A program made the position numbers and the translations under genes. The notes under the pieces were generated by a model. That model saw only the letters and a program-made list of their open reading frames with translations. It was not told where the DNA came from and searched no databases. From contig JAAYAS010000046.1 of assembly GCA_012719255.1 (NCBI GenBank), positions 1 through 20,465 of the forward strand: DNA of 20,465 nt, read 5' to 3'. Each line of letters starts with the position of its first letter. Position 1 is the first letter of the stretch. Positions 14,003 to 20,465 of this stretch are shown here, in pieces. The stretch comes from Microbacteriaceae bacterium. GTDB taxonomy: Bacteria; Actinomycetota; Actinomycetes; Actinomycetales; Microbacteriaceae.

Positions 14003-14995
14003 ATGACCGCATCCCGCGTCCGCATCACCGTCACCGGCGCCGCCGGCAATATCGGCTACGGGATGCTCTTCCGCATCGCCGCCGGCGCCCTGCTCGGGCA
14101 CGGCACCGAGATCGAGCTGCGGCTGCTCGAGATCCCGCCGGCGATCCCCGCCGCGAACGGCACCGCGATGGAGCTCGTCGACGGCGCCTACCCGCTGCTG
14201 CGCGACGTCGTCGTCACCGGCGCCCCGCACGTCGCCTTCGACGGCGCCGACATCGCGCTGCTCGTCGGCGCGATGCCGCGCACCGCCGGCATGGACCGCG
14301 CCGACCTGCTCGCCGCGAACGCCGACATCTTCACCGTGCAGGGCCGCGCGATCAACGACCACGCCGCCGACGGCGTGAAGGTGCTCGTCGTCGGCAACCC
14401 CGCGAACACCAACGCCGCGATCGCCCGCGCGGCCGCGCCCGACCGGCCCGGCGACGCGTTCCACGCGATGATGCGGCTCGACCACAACCGCGCCCTCGGC
14501 CAGCTCGCGCTGCGCGCCGGCGTCTCGGCCGGCGAGATCGAGCGGCTCGCGGTGTGGGGCAACCACTCGAGCACGCAGGTGCCCGACATCGACCACGCGA
14601 CGATCGGCGGCCTGCCGGTGCGGGAGCGCATCGGCGACGACGCCTGGCTCGACGGCGAGTTCACGCGGGTCGTCGCGAACCGCGGCGCCGAGATCATCGC
14701 CGCCCGCGGCGCCTCGAGCGCGGCGAGCGCGGCGAGCGCGGCCATCGACCACGTGCACGACTGGTGGCTCGGCACCCCCGGCGACGGCTGGACGACGATC
14801 GCCCGCCCCTCGCAGGGCGAGTACGGCGTCCCCGAAGGGCTCGTGTTCGGGATGCCCGCGCGCGCCCGCGACGGCGAGTGGCGCATCGTCGAGGGGCTCG
14901 AGTGGAGCGATCGCGTGCGCGGCCTCATCGCCGCCACCACCGCCGACCTCGAGCACGAGCGGGATGCGGTGCGGGCGCGGGGGATCCCGGCGTAG
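14003..14995 (+). CDS. mdh: Malate dehydrogenase (NAD-dependent, cytosolic type)
   Basis: A 330-residue TCA-cycle enzyme interconverting malate and oxaloacetate. The NAD-binding loop is VTGAAGNIGYGM at residues 10-21; most relatives have Gln where Asn16 is. Substrate-binding arginines are Arg93 and Arg99 in MPRTAGMDRADLL. Asp160 and Arg163 are in MMRLDHNRALGQL and the catalytic His188 is in WGNHSSTQVPD. The start has a GAGGAG box 12 bases before the ATG. It follows map by 42 bases and is likely cotranscribed. A run of three 9-base repeats at 14715-14741 encodes the family-typical small-residue stretch SSAASAASAA. Confidence 0.95.
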   Translation: MTASRVRITVTGAAGNIGYGMLFRIAAGALLGHGTEIELRLLEIPPAIPAANGTAMELVDGAYPLLRDVVVTGAPHVAFDGADIALLVGAMPRTAGMDRADLLAANADIFTVQGRAINDHAADGVKVLVVGNPANTNAAIARAAAPDRPGDAFHAMMRLDHNRALGQLALRAGVSAGEIERLAVWGNHSSTQVPDIDHATIGGLPVRERIGDDAWLDGEFTRVVANRGAEIIAARGASSAASAASAAIDHVHDWWLGTPGDGWTTIARPSQGEYGVPEGLVFGMPARARDGEWRIVEGLEWSDRVRGLIAATTADLEHERDAVRARGIPA

Positions 14996-15023
14996 ACCGG
15001 ACGCATCCCGGGCGAGTCGCCCC

Positions 15024-15058
15024 TTGCGCATCCGCGACACGCGCGCCTATAGTTGACA
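15024..15058 (+). promoter_or_regulatory. Promoter of the infA-rplQ operon
   Basis: TTGCGC at 15024-15029 and TATAGT at 15048-15053 are spaced by 18 bases, with TATAGT one base from the TATAAT consensus. Transcription would start near 15060, giving a leader of about 97 bases. A consensus -35 word TTGACA at 15053-15058 overlaps the -10 box, but no -10 follows it at 16-19 bases, so a second promoter is not called. Confidence 0.65.
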
Positions 15059-15156
15059 GTCGGTGTGTTTCGCCTGCGCTTCTGCGTTCGCGGAATCATC
15101 GATATTCCTCCGCATGACCCGCATGCGGGCGACGATCTCTAAGCGACAGTGAGGCT

Positions 15157-15378
15157 ATGGCCAAGAAGGACGGCGTCATCGAGATCGAGGGCACGGTGGT
15201 CGAAGCGCTGCCGAACGCGATGTTCCGCGTGGAGCTCTCGAACGGACACAAGGTGCTCGCGCACATCTCGGGAAAGATGCGGCAGCACTACATCCGGATC
15301 CTCCCCGAGGACCGGGTGATCGTCGAACTGAGCCCGTACGACCTCACCCGCGGTCGGATCGTCTACCGCTACAAGTAG
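15157..15378 (+). CDS. infA: Translation initiation factor IF-1
   Basis: A 73-residue protein with the whole S1-like OB fold, beginning MAKKDGVIEIEG and ending YDLTRGRIVYRYK, the standard length and sequence of IF-1, which occupies the ribosomal A site during initiation. GTGAGG lies just before the ATG at a short spacing. It opens the alpha ribosomal-protein operon and is preceded by a recognisable promoter. Confidence 0.98.
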   Translation: MAKKDGVIEIEGTVVEALPNAMFRVELSNGHKVLAHISGKMRQHYIRILPEDRVIVELSPYDLTRGRIVYRYK

Positions 15379-15405
15379 CGGCGCCCCATCCGGGATAAGG
15401 AACGG

Positions 15406-15425
15406 CCGGTGCGAACCCGCACCGG
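15406..15425 (+). other. Hairpin in the infA-rpmJ spacer
   Basis: A perfect 8-bp stem (15406-15413 with 15418-15425) with an AACC loop, without a T-run. It could tune the ratio of infA to downstream expression or stabilise the mRNA end. Confidence 0.4.
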
Positions 15426-15458
15426 TACGAGGCCAGCGAACAAGACAGGAGACCTCGG

Positions 15459-15572
15459 ATGAAGGTCAACCCCTCCGTGAAGAAGATCTGCGACAAGTGC
15501 AAGGTGATCCGTCGCCACGGCCGCGTCATGGTCATCTGCGACAACCCGCGCCACAAGCAGCGCCAGGGCTAG
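15459..15572 (+). CDS. rpmJ: 50S ribosomal protein L36 (zinc-binding form)
   Basis: A 37-residue protein, beginning MKVNPSVKKICDKCKVIRRH and ending PRHKQRQG. The zinc ligands Cys11, Cys14, Cys27 and His32 are all present, so it is the C+ form; many actinobacteria also have a zinc-free C- paralogue elsewhere under zinc control. An AGGAGA box precedes the ATG. It sits between infA and rpsM as usual. Confidence 0.97.
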   Translation: MKVNPSVKKICDKCKVIRRHGRVMVICDNPRHKQRQG

Positions 15573-15633
15573 TCGACACGATCCGCACCGGCGGCGCTCC
15601 CGCGTCGCCGGCGCCACAACTCAACACCGAACC

Positions 15634-15700
15634 GCAGCGCTGAGAACCGCGTCGCCGACGCGGGGACACCTCCGGGCAGAGGCCGGGGCCCAAGCGCTGC
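15634..15700 (+). promoter_or_regulatory. Branched RNA fold in the rpsM leader, possible ribosomal-protein autoregulatory element
   Basis: An 8-bp outer stem (GCAGCGCT 15634-15641 with AGCGCTGC 15693-15700) encloses a 7-bp hairpin (15647-15653 with 15657-15663) and a weaker 4-bp hairpin (15669-15672 with 15679-15682). The fold ends 15 bases before the AGGAG box of rpsM, in a 158-base spacer. It could be a target for translational feedback by a ribosomal protein, as in the E. coli alpha operon, but no known family is recognised. Confidence 0.45.
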
Positions 15701-15730
15701 ATCACACCTCAACCACAGGAGCACACTCCA

Positions 15731-16105
15731 ATGGCACGTCTCGCAGGCGTCGACCTCCCGCGTGAGAAGCGCGTCGAGGTCGCACTCACCTACATCTACG
15801 GCATCGGCCGCACCCGCTCGCTCGCCTCGCTCGAGGCCACCGGGATCGACGGCAACACCCGCGTGAAGGACCTCACCGACGAGCAGCTCGTCGCCCTCCG
15901 CGACCACATCGAGGGCACCTACCAGGTGGAGGGCGACCTCCGCCGCGAGGTCGCCGCCGACATCCGCCGCAAGGTCGAGATCGGCAGCTACCAGGGCATC
16001 CGCCACCGCCGCGGCCTCCCGGTCCACGGTCAGCGCACCAAGACGAACGCCCGTACCCGCAAGGGCCCGAAGCGCACCGTCGCCGGCAAGAAGAAGGCGA
16101 AGTAA
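15731..16105 (+). CDS. rpsM: 30S ribosomal protein S13
   Basis: A 124-residue protein of normal length. It starts MARLAGVDLPREKRVEVALT, has the helix-two-turn-helix region, and ends with the basic tail GPKRTVAGKKKAK that reaches the tRNA sites. HRRGLPVHGQRTKTNARTRKG is the signature near the C-terminus. CAGGAG precedes the ATG by 9 bases. A structured leader lies upstream. Confidence 0.98.
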   Translation: MARLAGVDLPREKRVEVALTYIYGIGRTRSLASLEATGIDGNTRVKDLTDEQLVALRDHIEGTYQVEGDLRREVAADIRRKVEIGSYQGIRHRRGLPVHGQRTKTNARTRKGPKRTVAGKKKAK

Positions 16106-16156
16106 CCCATCCGCCGTCGCGGATGCGAGTGAACCGAATTTCGTAGGAGAGAAGAA

Positions 16157-16555
16157 TTGGCTACCCCCAAGAGCGCGGCGCGCAAGCCCCGCCGCAAGGA
16201 CAAGAAGAACGTCGCCGTCGGTCAGGCGCACATCAAGTCGACGTTCAACAACACCATCGTGTCGATCACCGACACCACCGGCGCCGTCATCAGCTGGGCG
16301 TCGTCGGGCGGCGTCGGCTACAAGGGCTCGCGCAAGTCGACCCCGTTCGCCGCGCAGCTCGCGGCCGAGGCGGCCGCCCGCCAGGCCCAGGAGCACGGCA
16401 TGAAGAAGGTCGACGTCTTCGTCAAGGGCCCCGGCTCGGGCCGTGAGACCGCGATCCGCTCGCTGCAGGCCGCCGGCCTCGAGGTCGGCTCGATCAACGA
16501 CGTCACGCCGCAGGCCCACAACGGCTGCCGTCCCCCGAAGCGCCGCCGCGTCTAG
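16157..16555 (+). CDS. rpsK: 30S ribosomal protein S11
   Basis: A 132-residue protein with VGQAHIKSTFNNTIVSITD near residue 22, VFVKGPGSGRETAIRSLQ near 95, and the C-terminal PQAHNGCRPPKRRRV. Translation starts at TTG (16157), which is unusual for a highly expressed gene; AGGAGA lies 7 bases upstream and there is no in-frame ATG or GTG at the N-terminus. It follows rpsM by 51 bases. Confidence 0.97.
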   Translation: MATPKSAARKPRRKDKKNVAVGQAHIKSTFNNTIVSITDTTGAVISWASSGGVGYKGSRKSTPFAAQLAAEAAARQAQEHGMKKVDVFVKGPGSGRETAIRSLQAAGLEVGSINDVTPQAHNGCRPPKRRRV

Positions 16556-16562
16556 CGCATCC

Positions 16563-16597
16563 GGCCGCCCGGCCAGCCCCTCGCTGGCCGGGCGGCC
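16563..16597 (+). terminator. 15-bp hairpin between rpsK and rpoA
   Basis: Positions 16563-16577 pair perfectly with 16583-16597 around CCCTC, eight bases after the rpsK stop. There is no T-run. It is as stable as the terminators in this window, so it is probably a partial terminator or an RNA-processing/stability element separating S13-S11 from RpoA-L17 expression. Confidence 0.55.
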
Positions 16598-16681
16598 TGC
16601 GGCGCATCCGCCGCATCCGAACCACCGCCGGCTCACGCACACCTCCTAGCCCACGTCCGGTCGCCACCGGGCGGACATGCC

Positions 16682-16703
16682 AAGCGTCATATGGCGGACG
16701 CTT
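16682..16703 (+). promoter_or_regulatory. Hairpin in the rpoA leader
   Basis: AAGCGTC (16682-16688) pairs with GACGCTT (16697-16703) around an AT-rich 8-base loop, ending a few bases before the AAAGGAA ribosome-binding site of rpoA. It could modulate rpoA translation. No promoter was recognised in the 167-base spacer. Confidence 0.35.
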
Positions 16704-16722
16704 CGCCGAAAGGAACCACACA

Positions 16723-17718
16723 GTGCTCATTGCACAGCGACCCACTCTGACCGAGGAGAACATCTCGGAGTACCGCTCGCGCTTCGTCATCGAACCGCTC
16801 GAGCCCGGCTTCGGCTACACCCTCGGCAACTCGCTGCGTCGCACGCTGCTCAGCTCGATCCCGGGCGCCGCGGTGACGAGCATCCGTCTCGACAACGTCC
16901 AGCACGAGTTCACCACCATCCCCGGGGTGAAGGAGGACGTCACCGAGATCATCCTCAACATCAAGCAGCTCGTGGTCTCGAGCGAGCACGACGAGCCGAT
17001 CACCGCCTACCTCCGCAAGACGGGCGCGGGCGAGGTCACGGCCGCCGACATCTCGGCGCCGGCCGGTGTGGAGATCCACAACAGCGACCTCGTCATCGCC
17101 ACCCTGAACGACGAGGCGAAGTTCGAGCTCGAGCTCACCATCGAGCGCGGCCGCGGCTACGTGTCGGCGCAGCAGAACCGCAACGAGTTCAGCGACACCG
17201 GCCAGATCCCGGTCGACTCGATCTACTCGCCCGTGCTCAAGGTCACCTACCGCGTCGAGGCCACCCGTGCCGGCGAGCGCACCGACTTCGACCGCCTCGT
17301 GGTCGACGTCGAGACCAAGCGCTCGATGGCCCCGCGCGACGCGGTCGCCTCGGCGGGCACCACCCTCGTCGAGCTGTTCGGCCTCGCCCGCGAGCTCAAC
17401 GTCGAGGCCGAGGGCATCGAGATCGGCCCCGCGCCGGTCGAGCAGGTGATCACCGACGAGCTGTCGATGAGCATCAACGACCTCGACCTGTCGGTGCGCT
17501 CGTACAACTGCCTCATGCGCGAGGGCATCACCACGGTGTCGCAGCTCGTGGCGCTGAGCGAGAGCCAGCTCATGAACATCCGCAACTTCGGTCAGAAGTC
17601 GGTCGACGAGGTGCGCGAGAAGCTCAGCGCGCTCGGCCTCAGCCTGAAGGACAGCGTGCCCGGCTTCGAGGGCACCCACTTCTACGGCGCGCCCGAAGAC
17701 AGCGGCGAGTACATCTAA
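16723..17718 (+). CDS. rpoA: DNA-directed RNA polymerase subunit alpha
   Basis: A 331-residue alpha subunit. The N-terminal dimerisation domain includes FVIEPLEPGFGYTLGNSLRR, and ERGRGYVSAQ is also present. The C-terminal DNA- and activator-binding domain spans about 255-310, with LSVRSYNCLMREGITTVSQL and IRNFGQKSVDEVREKL. Start is GTG at 16723 with AAAGGAA upstream. It is followed by rplQ after 45 bases. Confidence 0.98.
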   Translation: MLIAQRPTLTEENISEYRSRFVIEPLEPGFGYTLGNSLRRTLLSSIPGAAVTSIRLDNVQHEFTTIPGVKEDVTEIILNIKQLVVSSEHDEPITAYLRKTGAGEVTAADISAPAGVEIHNSDLVIATLNDEAKFELELTIERGRGYVSAQQNRNEFSDTGQIPVDSIYSPVLKVTYRVEATRAGERTDFDRLVVDVETKRSMAPRDAVASAGTTLVELFGLARELNVEAEGIEIGPAPVEQVITDELSMSINDLDLSVRSYNCLMREGITTVSQLVALSESQLMNIRNFGQKSVDEVREKLSALGLSLKDSVPGFEGTHFYGAPEDSGEYI

Positions 17719-17763
17719 ACCTGCGGACCCCGACGTCCGGAACCGAGAAAGAGAACCACGACA

Positions 17764-18351
17764 ATGCCGAAGCCCAACAAGGGTCCGCGCCTCGGCGGCG
17801 GCCCCGCCCACGAGCGCCTCATGCTTGGCAACCTCGCCTCGCAGCTCTTCACGCACAAGCGCATCCAGACGACCGAGACCAAGGCGAAGCGCCTGCAGCC
17901 CGTCGCCGAGCGCCTGATCACCCAGGCGAAGAAGGGCGACCTGCACAACCGCCGCCGCGTGCTCCAGACGATCACCGACCGCGGTGTCGTGCACGAGCTG
18001 TTCACCGAGATCGCGCCGCTCGTCGCCGAGCGCGAGGGCGGCTACACCCGCATCATCAAGACCGGCTACCGCAAGGGCGACAACGCCCCGATGGCCGTCA
18101 TCGAGCTCGTGCTCGAGCCGGTGCAGCCGAAGGCGAAGGCCGCGAAGCCCGCCGCCGAGGAGCCCGCCGTCGAGGTCGCGGACGAGGACGTCGAGCCCAC
18201 CGAGGCCGAGGTCGAGGCCGCGAAGGCCGCCGACGAGGCCGCCGAGGCCGAGGCCGAGCAGGTCGCCGAGGACGACGAGGCCGCGAAGGCCGCCGACGCC
18301 GCGGCCGAGGAGGCCAGCACCGACGAGACCGACGAGTCGAAGACCAAGTAG
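17764..18351 (+). CDS. rplQ: 50S ribosomal protein L17 with acidic C-terminal extension
   Basis: A 195-residue protein. Residues 1 to about 120 are the conserved L17 core, starting MPKPNKGPRLGGGPAHERLM and including LFTHKRIQTTETKAKRLQP. Residues from about 122 on form a 70-residue low-complexity tail rich in Glu, Ala and Asp, unlike the short bacterial L17 of about 120 residues; actinobacterial L17 often has such a tail. The acidic tail should be disordered. Last gene of the operon, with a terminator 19 bases after the stop. Confidence 0.97.
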   Translation: MPKPNKGPRLGGGPAHERLMLGNLASQLFTHKRIQTTETKAKRLQPVAERLITQAKKGDLHNRRRVLQTITDRGVVHELFTEIAPLVAEREGGYTRIIKTGYRKGDNAPMAVIELVLEPVQPKAKAAKPAAEEPAVEVADEDVEPTEAEVEAAKAADEAAEAEAEQVAEDDEAAKAADAAAEEASTDETDESKTK

Positions 18352-18370
18352 TCGCGTCACCCCCCCCGAT

Positions 18371-18411
18371 CGAGGGCCCCCGCACTCCGGTGCGGGGGCC
18401 CTCGGCGTTTT
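18371..18411 (+). terminator. Intrinsic terminator of the alpha operon
   Basis: A perfect 14-bp stem (18371-18384 with 18391-18404) with a small loop, followed by TTTT at 18408-18411. It is a textbook rho-independent terminator directly after rplQ. Confidence 0.93.
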
Positions 18412-18459
18412 CCGGGGCGGCGCCGGGATGCGCGCGGAGTGGCCGTCGCGCAACCCGGC

Positions 18460-18488
18460 TTGACTTCGGGTCACGATGACTCTAAGTT
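18460..18488 (+). promoter_or_regulatory. nrtR-nadA promoter with overlapping palindrome
   Basis: TTGACT (18460-18465) and TAAGTT (18483-18488) are 17 bases apart, a good -35/-10 pair; the start would be near 18495. The 13-base palindrome TGACTTCGGGTCA (18461-18473) overlaps the -35 box, and GGTCAA recurs at 18506-18511. NrtR proteins generally repress NAD genes by binding palindromes at promoters, so this is a candidate operator, not confirmed against a published consensus. Confidence 0.65.
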
Positions 18489-18549
18489 GGATCGCGGCGA
18501 GTAAAGGTCAACCCGACCAGAACCCCGCCGCGCAGGAGAGGAGCCCGCC

Positions 18550-19257
18550 GTGACCGCATCCGCGCCCGCCGTCGACGCCGACGGCATCCGCGTCGCCGTG
18601 TCGACGGTGATCTTCGCGCTCCGCCGGCGCGAGGGCGCCGCCGGCGCGCCCGGCTGGGAGCTCGTCATGCCGGTCGTGCGGCGCATCCGCGACCCCTACG
18701 AGGGGCGCTGGGCGCTGCCCGGCGGCTGGCTGCGGCCCGACGAGAACCTCGACGCGGCCGCCGCTCGCACCCTCGGCGAGACCACCGGGCTCGCGCCGAG
18801 CTACCTCGAGCAGCTCTACGCCTTCGGCGACGTCGGCCGGTCGCCGAGTCGCGTCGTGTCGATCGTCTACTGGGCGCTCGTGCGCGCCGACGAGGCGGCC
18901 GCCGCCGGCGCCCCCGAGAACGTCGCCTGGTTCGCCGTCGACGGCCTCGACGGCCTCGCCTTCGACCACGACGGCATCGTCGAGTACGCCCGCTGGCGGC
19001 TCGAGAACAAGGTCGGCTGGAGCCGCATCGCGCACGGCTTCCTGCCCGAGCTGTTCACCCTCGCCGACCTCCGCGAGGTGCACGAGGCGATCGTCGGCCG
19101 CCGCCTCGACCCCGCGAACTTCCGCCGCCAGGTGGAATCGGCCGGCGGCATCCTCGCCACCGACGAGTTCCGCACCGGGGCGCACCGCCCCGCCCGCCTC
19201 TACCGCACCGACGGCGAGTCCGAGCTCGCCGAGCGCGGCCCCCTCCGCGGCGGCTGA
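18550..19257 (+). CDS. nrtR: NrtR-type Nudix transcriptional regulator of NAD metabolism
   Basis: A 235-residue protein with an N-terminal Nudix-like domain (to about residue 145) and a C-terminal winged helix with FTLADLREVHEAIVGRRLDPANFRRQVE. The Nudix box at residues 58-81 is degenerate: Glu65 and Arg73 are kept but the next position, a catalytic Glu in active hydrolases, is Thr74. This fits the NrtR pattern of an ADP-ribose-sensing repressor rather than an enzyme. The start is GTG at 18550 with CAGGAGAGGAG upstream. It lies 50 bases before nadA, whose operon it most likely represses when NAD turnover products signal sufficiency. Confidence 0.88.
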   Translation: MTASAPAVDADGIRVAVSTVIFALRRREGAAGAPGWELVMPVVRRIRDPYEGRWALPGGWLRPDENLDAAAARTLGETTGLAPSYLEQLYAFGDVGRSPSRVVSIVYWALVRADEAAAAGAPENVAWFAVDGLDGLAFDHDGIVEYARWRLENKVGWSRIAHGFLPELFTLADLREVHEAIVGRRLDPANFRRQVESAGGILATDEFRTGAHRPARLYRTDGESELAERGPLRGG

Positions 19258-19307
19258 CCCGCCGCATCCCGCCGCATCCCGCACCACCCGCACCACCAGG
19301 AGCACCG

Positions 19308-20465
19308 ATGACCACGAACCTCACCGACACCGCCGCGCACGACCCGGCCGCGCCCGACGCCCCCGGCTCCGTCGCGCGCGCCATCCGGCTGATCTCGACC
19401 GGCGCGCAGTCGGGCGAGGCCTGCGGCGACGACCTCGCCGCGCCCACCTGGACCTTCGACGCGCTGCCCGGCTACGGCCCCGGCGCCTCGGTCGCCGACG
19501 CGATCCCCGGCGGTGCCCCGCGGCAGGGGCCGATCCCCGCCGAGTACCGCGAGGCCTCCGACGCCGAGCTCGAGGCCCGCATCGAGGCCGCCCGCGCGAC
19601 CCTCGGCGACCGGCTCGTCATCCTCGGCCACTTCTACCAGCGCGACGAGGTCGTGCGGCACGCCGACTACGTCGGCGACTCGTTCCAGCTCGCGAACGCC
19701 GCGCTCGAGCACCCGAACGCCGAGGCGATCGTGTTCTGCGGCGTGCACTTCATGGCCGAGACCGCCGACATCCTCTCGCGCCCCGAGCAGGCCGTGATCC
19801 TGCCGAACCTCGCCGCCGGCTGCTCGATGGCCGACATGGCCGACATCGAGCAGGTCGAGGACGCCTGGGAGGAGCTCACCGAGCTCTACGGCACCGAGCC
19901 CGACGCCGACGGCCGCGTGCCGCTGCTGCCGATCACCTACATGAACTCGTCGGCCGCGATCAAGGCGTTCTGCGGCCGCCACGGGGGAGTGGTCTGCACC
20001 TCGTCGAACGCCGCCACCGTGCTCGAGCGCGCCTTCGAGCAGGCGCAGCGGGTGATCTTCCTGCCCGACCAGCACCTCGGCCGCAACACCGCGAAGGCGA
20101 TGGGCATCGACCTCGACGCGATGCCGCTGTGGCGCCCGAACCTGCCCCTCGGCGGCAACCGCCCCGAGGCGCTCGAGGCCGCGAAGGTGATCCTCTGGAA
20201 CGGCTTCTGCTCGGTGCACAAGCGCTTCACCGTCGCGCAGATCGACAAGGCCCGCGCCGAGCACCCGGGCGTGCGCGTGATCGTGCACCCCGAGTGCCCG
20301 ATGCCGGTCGTCGACGCCGCCGACGAGGCGGGCTCGACCGACTACATCCGCAAGGCCGTCGAGGCCGCCGAGCCCGGCTCGGCGATCGCGATCGGCACCG
20401 AGATCAACCTCGTGCAGCGCCTCGCCGCCGAGCACCCCGACCTCACGATCTTCTGCCTCGACCCG
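19308..20465 (+). CDS. nadA: Quinolinate synthase, 3' end cut by the window
   Basis: The first 386 residues of quinolinate synthase A, which condenses iminoaspartate with dihydroxyacetone phosphate in de novo NAD synthesis. The three 4Fe-4S cysteine ligands are Cys144 in VFCGVHFMAETA, Cys230 in VVCTSSNAAT and Cys330 in HPECPMPV, with the expected spacing. LGHFYQRDEVV and DQHLGRNTAK are also characteristic. No stop codon appears before the window ends. An N-terminal extension of about 100 residues precedes the core, as in long actinobacterial forms. The ATG at 19308 has CCAGGAG upstream. nadB and nadC probably follow. Confidence 0.96.
   Translation, partial: MTTNLTDTAAHDPAAPDAPGSVARAIRLISTGAQSGEACGDDLAAPTWTFDALPGYGPGASVADAIPGGAPRQGPIPAEYREASDAELEARIEAARATLGDRLVILGHFYQRDEVVRHADYVGDSFQLANAALEHPNAEAIVFCGVHFMAETADILSRPEQAVILPNLAAGCSMADMADIEQVEDAWEELTELYGTEPDADGRVPLLPITYMNSSAAIKAFCGRHGGVVCTSSNAATVLERAFEQAQRVIFLPDQHLGRNTAKAMGIDLDAMPLWRPNLPLGGNRPEALEAAKVILWNGFCSVHKRFTVAQIDKARAEHPGVRVIVHPECPMPVVDAADEAGSTDYIRKAVEAAEPGSAIAIGTEINLVQRLAAEHPDLTIFCLDP

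Noticed and set aside
14715..14741. Three exact 9-base tandem repeats in mdh
   Set aside because: They encode the Ser/Ala-rich stretch normally found at this place in malate dehydrogenases, so it is codon repetition and not a separate element.
13070..15040. 656-residue minus-strand open frame opposite map and mdh
   Set aside because: Antisense shadow; map and mdh keep all their catalytic residues on the plus strand.
15053..15058. TTGACA as the -35 box of an infA promoter
   Set aside because: No TAnnnT box lies 16-19 bases downstream; the word overlaps the better -10 TATAGT, which has its own -35 at 18 bases.
1..20465. CRISPR arrays, tRNA or rRNA genes, insertion sequences, phage or toxin-antitoxin genes
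   Set aside because: No regularly spaced repeats, tRNA-like cloverleaf, rRNA signature, transposase or integrase motif was seen in the window.

Overview
The window is very GC-rich, with codons that nearly always end in G or C. It carries a classic actinobacterial alpha ribosomal-protein/RNA-polymerase operon, an NrtR-nadA pair, promoters of the TAnnnT type and leaderless starts. This points to a high-GC actinobacterium, probably a Microbacteriaceae-like one; the family is my inference. Nearly all DNA is coding. No tRNA, rRNA, CRISPR array, insertion sequence or phage gene was seen.

Region 1 (about 177-12969) looks like one catabolic unit for an amine. A minus-strand pair encodes a flavodoxin and an FprA-type ferredoxin/flavodoxin-NADP reductase. 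Divergent from it, a plus-strand operon encodes a cytochrome P450, a glutamine-synthetase-like gamma-glutamyl ligase, a solute-binding-fold protein with no signal peptide, and three class I glutamine-amidotransferase-like (PuuD-type) gamma-glutamyl hydrolases, two of them tandem paralogues. Converging on it is a translationally coupled pair, a GntR/FCD repressor and a free-standing cytosolic Cache-domain protein. An aldehyde dehydrogenase diverges from the regulator, and an APC-family permease lies convergent to the dehydrogenase behind a strong bidirectional terminator. My reading is: permease imports an amine; ligase adds glutamate to the amine (or to an intermediate); P450, powered by NADPH through FprA and the flavodoxin, oxidises the carbon next to nitrogen; aldehyde dehydrogenase makes the acid; hydrolases release glutamate. 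It resembles the Puu putrescine route, with a P450 in place of the usual flavin oxidase, and also recalls the mycobacterial pip/mor cyclic-amine clusters, where a P450 lies beside a glutamine-synthetase-like gene. The substrate is unknown.

Region 2 (13124-18411) is housekeeping: map (leaderless), mdh, then infA, rpmJ, rpsM, rpsK, rpoA and rplQ, closed by a strong intrinsic terminator. Notable are a branched RNA fold upstream of rpsM, a 15-bp hairpin between rpsK and rpoA, and an acidic tail on L17.

Region 3 (18460-20465) is NAD biosynthesis: a good promoter, an NrtR-type Nudix repressor with a degenerate Nudix box, and nadA, cut by the window end.

The least expected parts are the P450/flavodoxin/gamma-glutamylation cluster, its cytosolic binding protein, and the GntR-Cache sensor pair.
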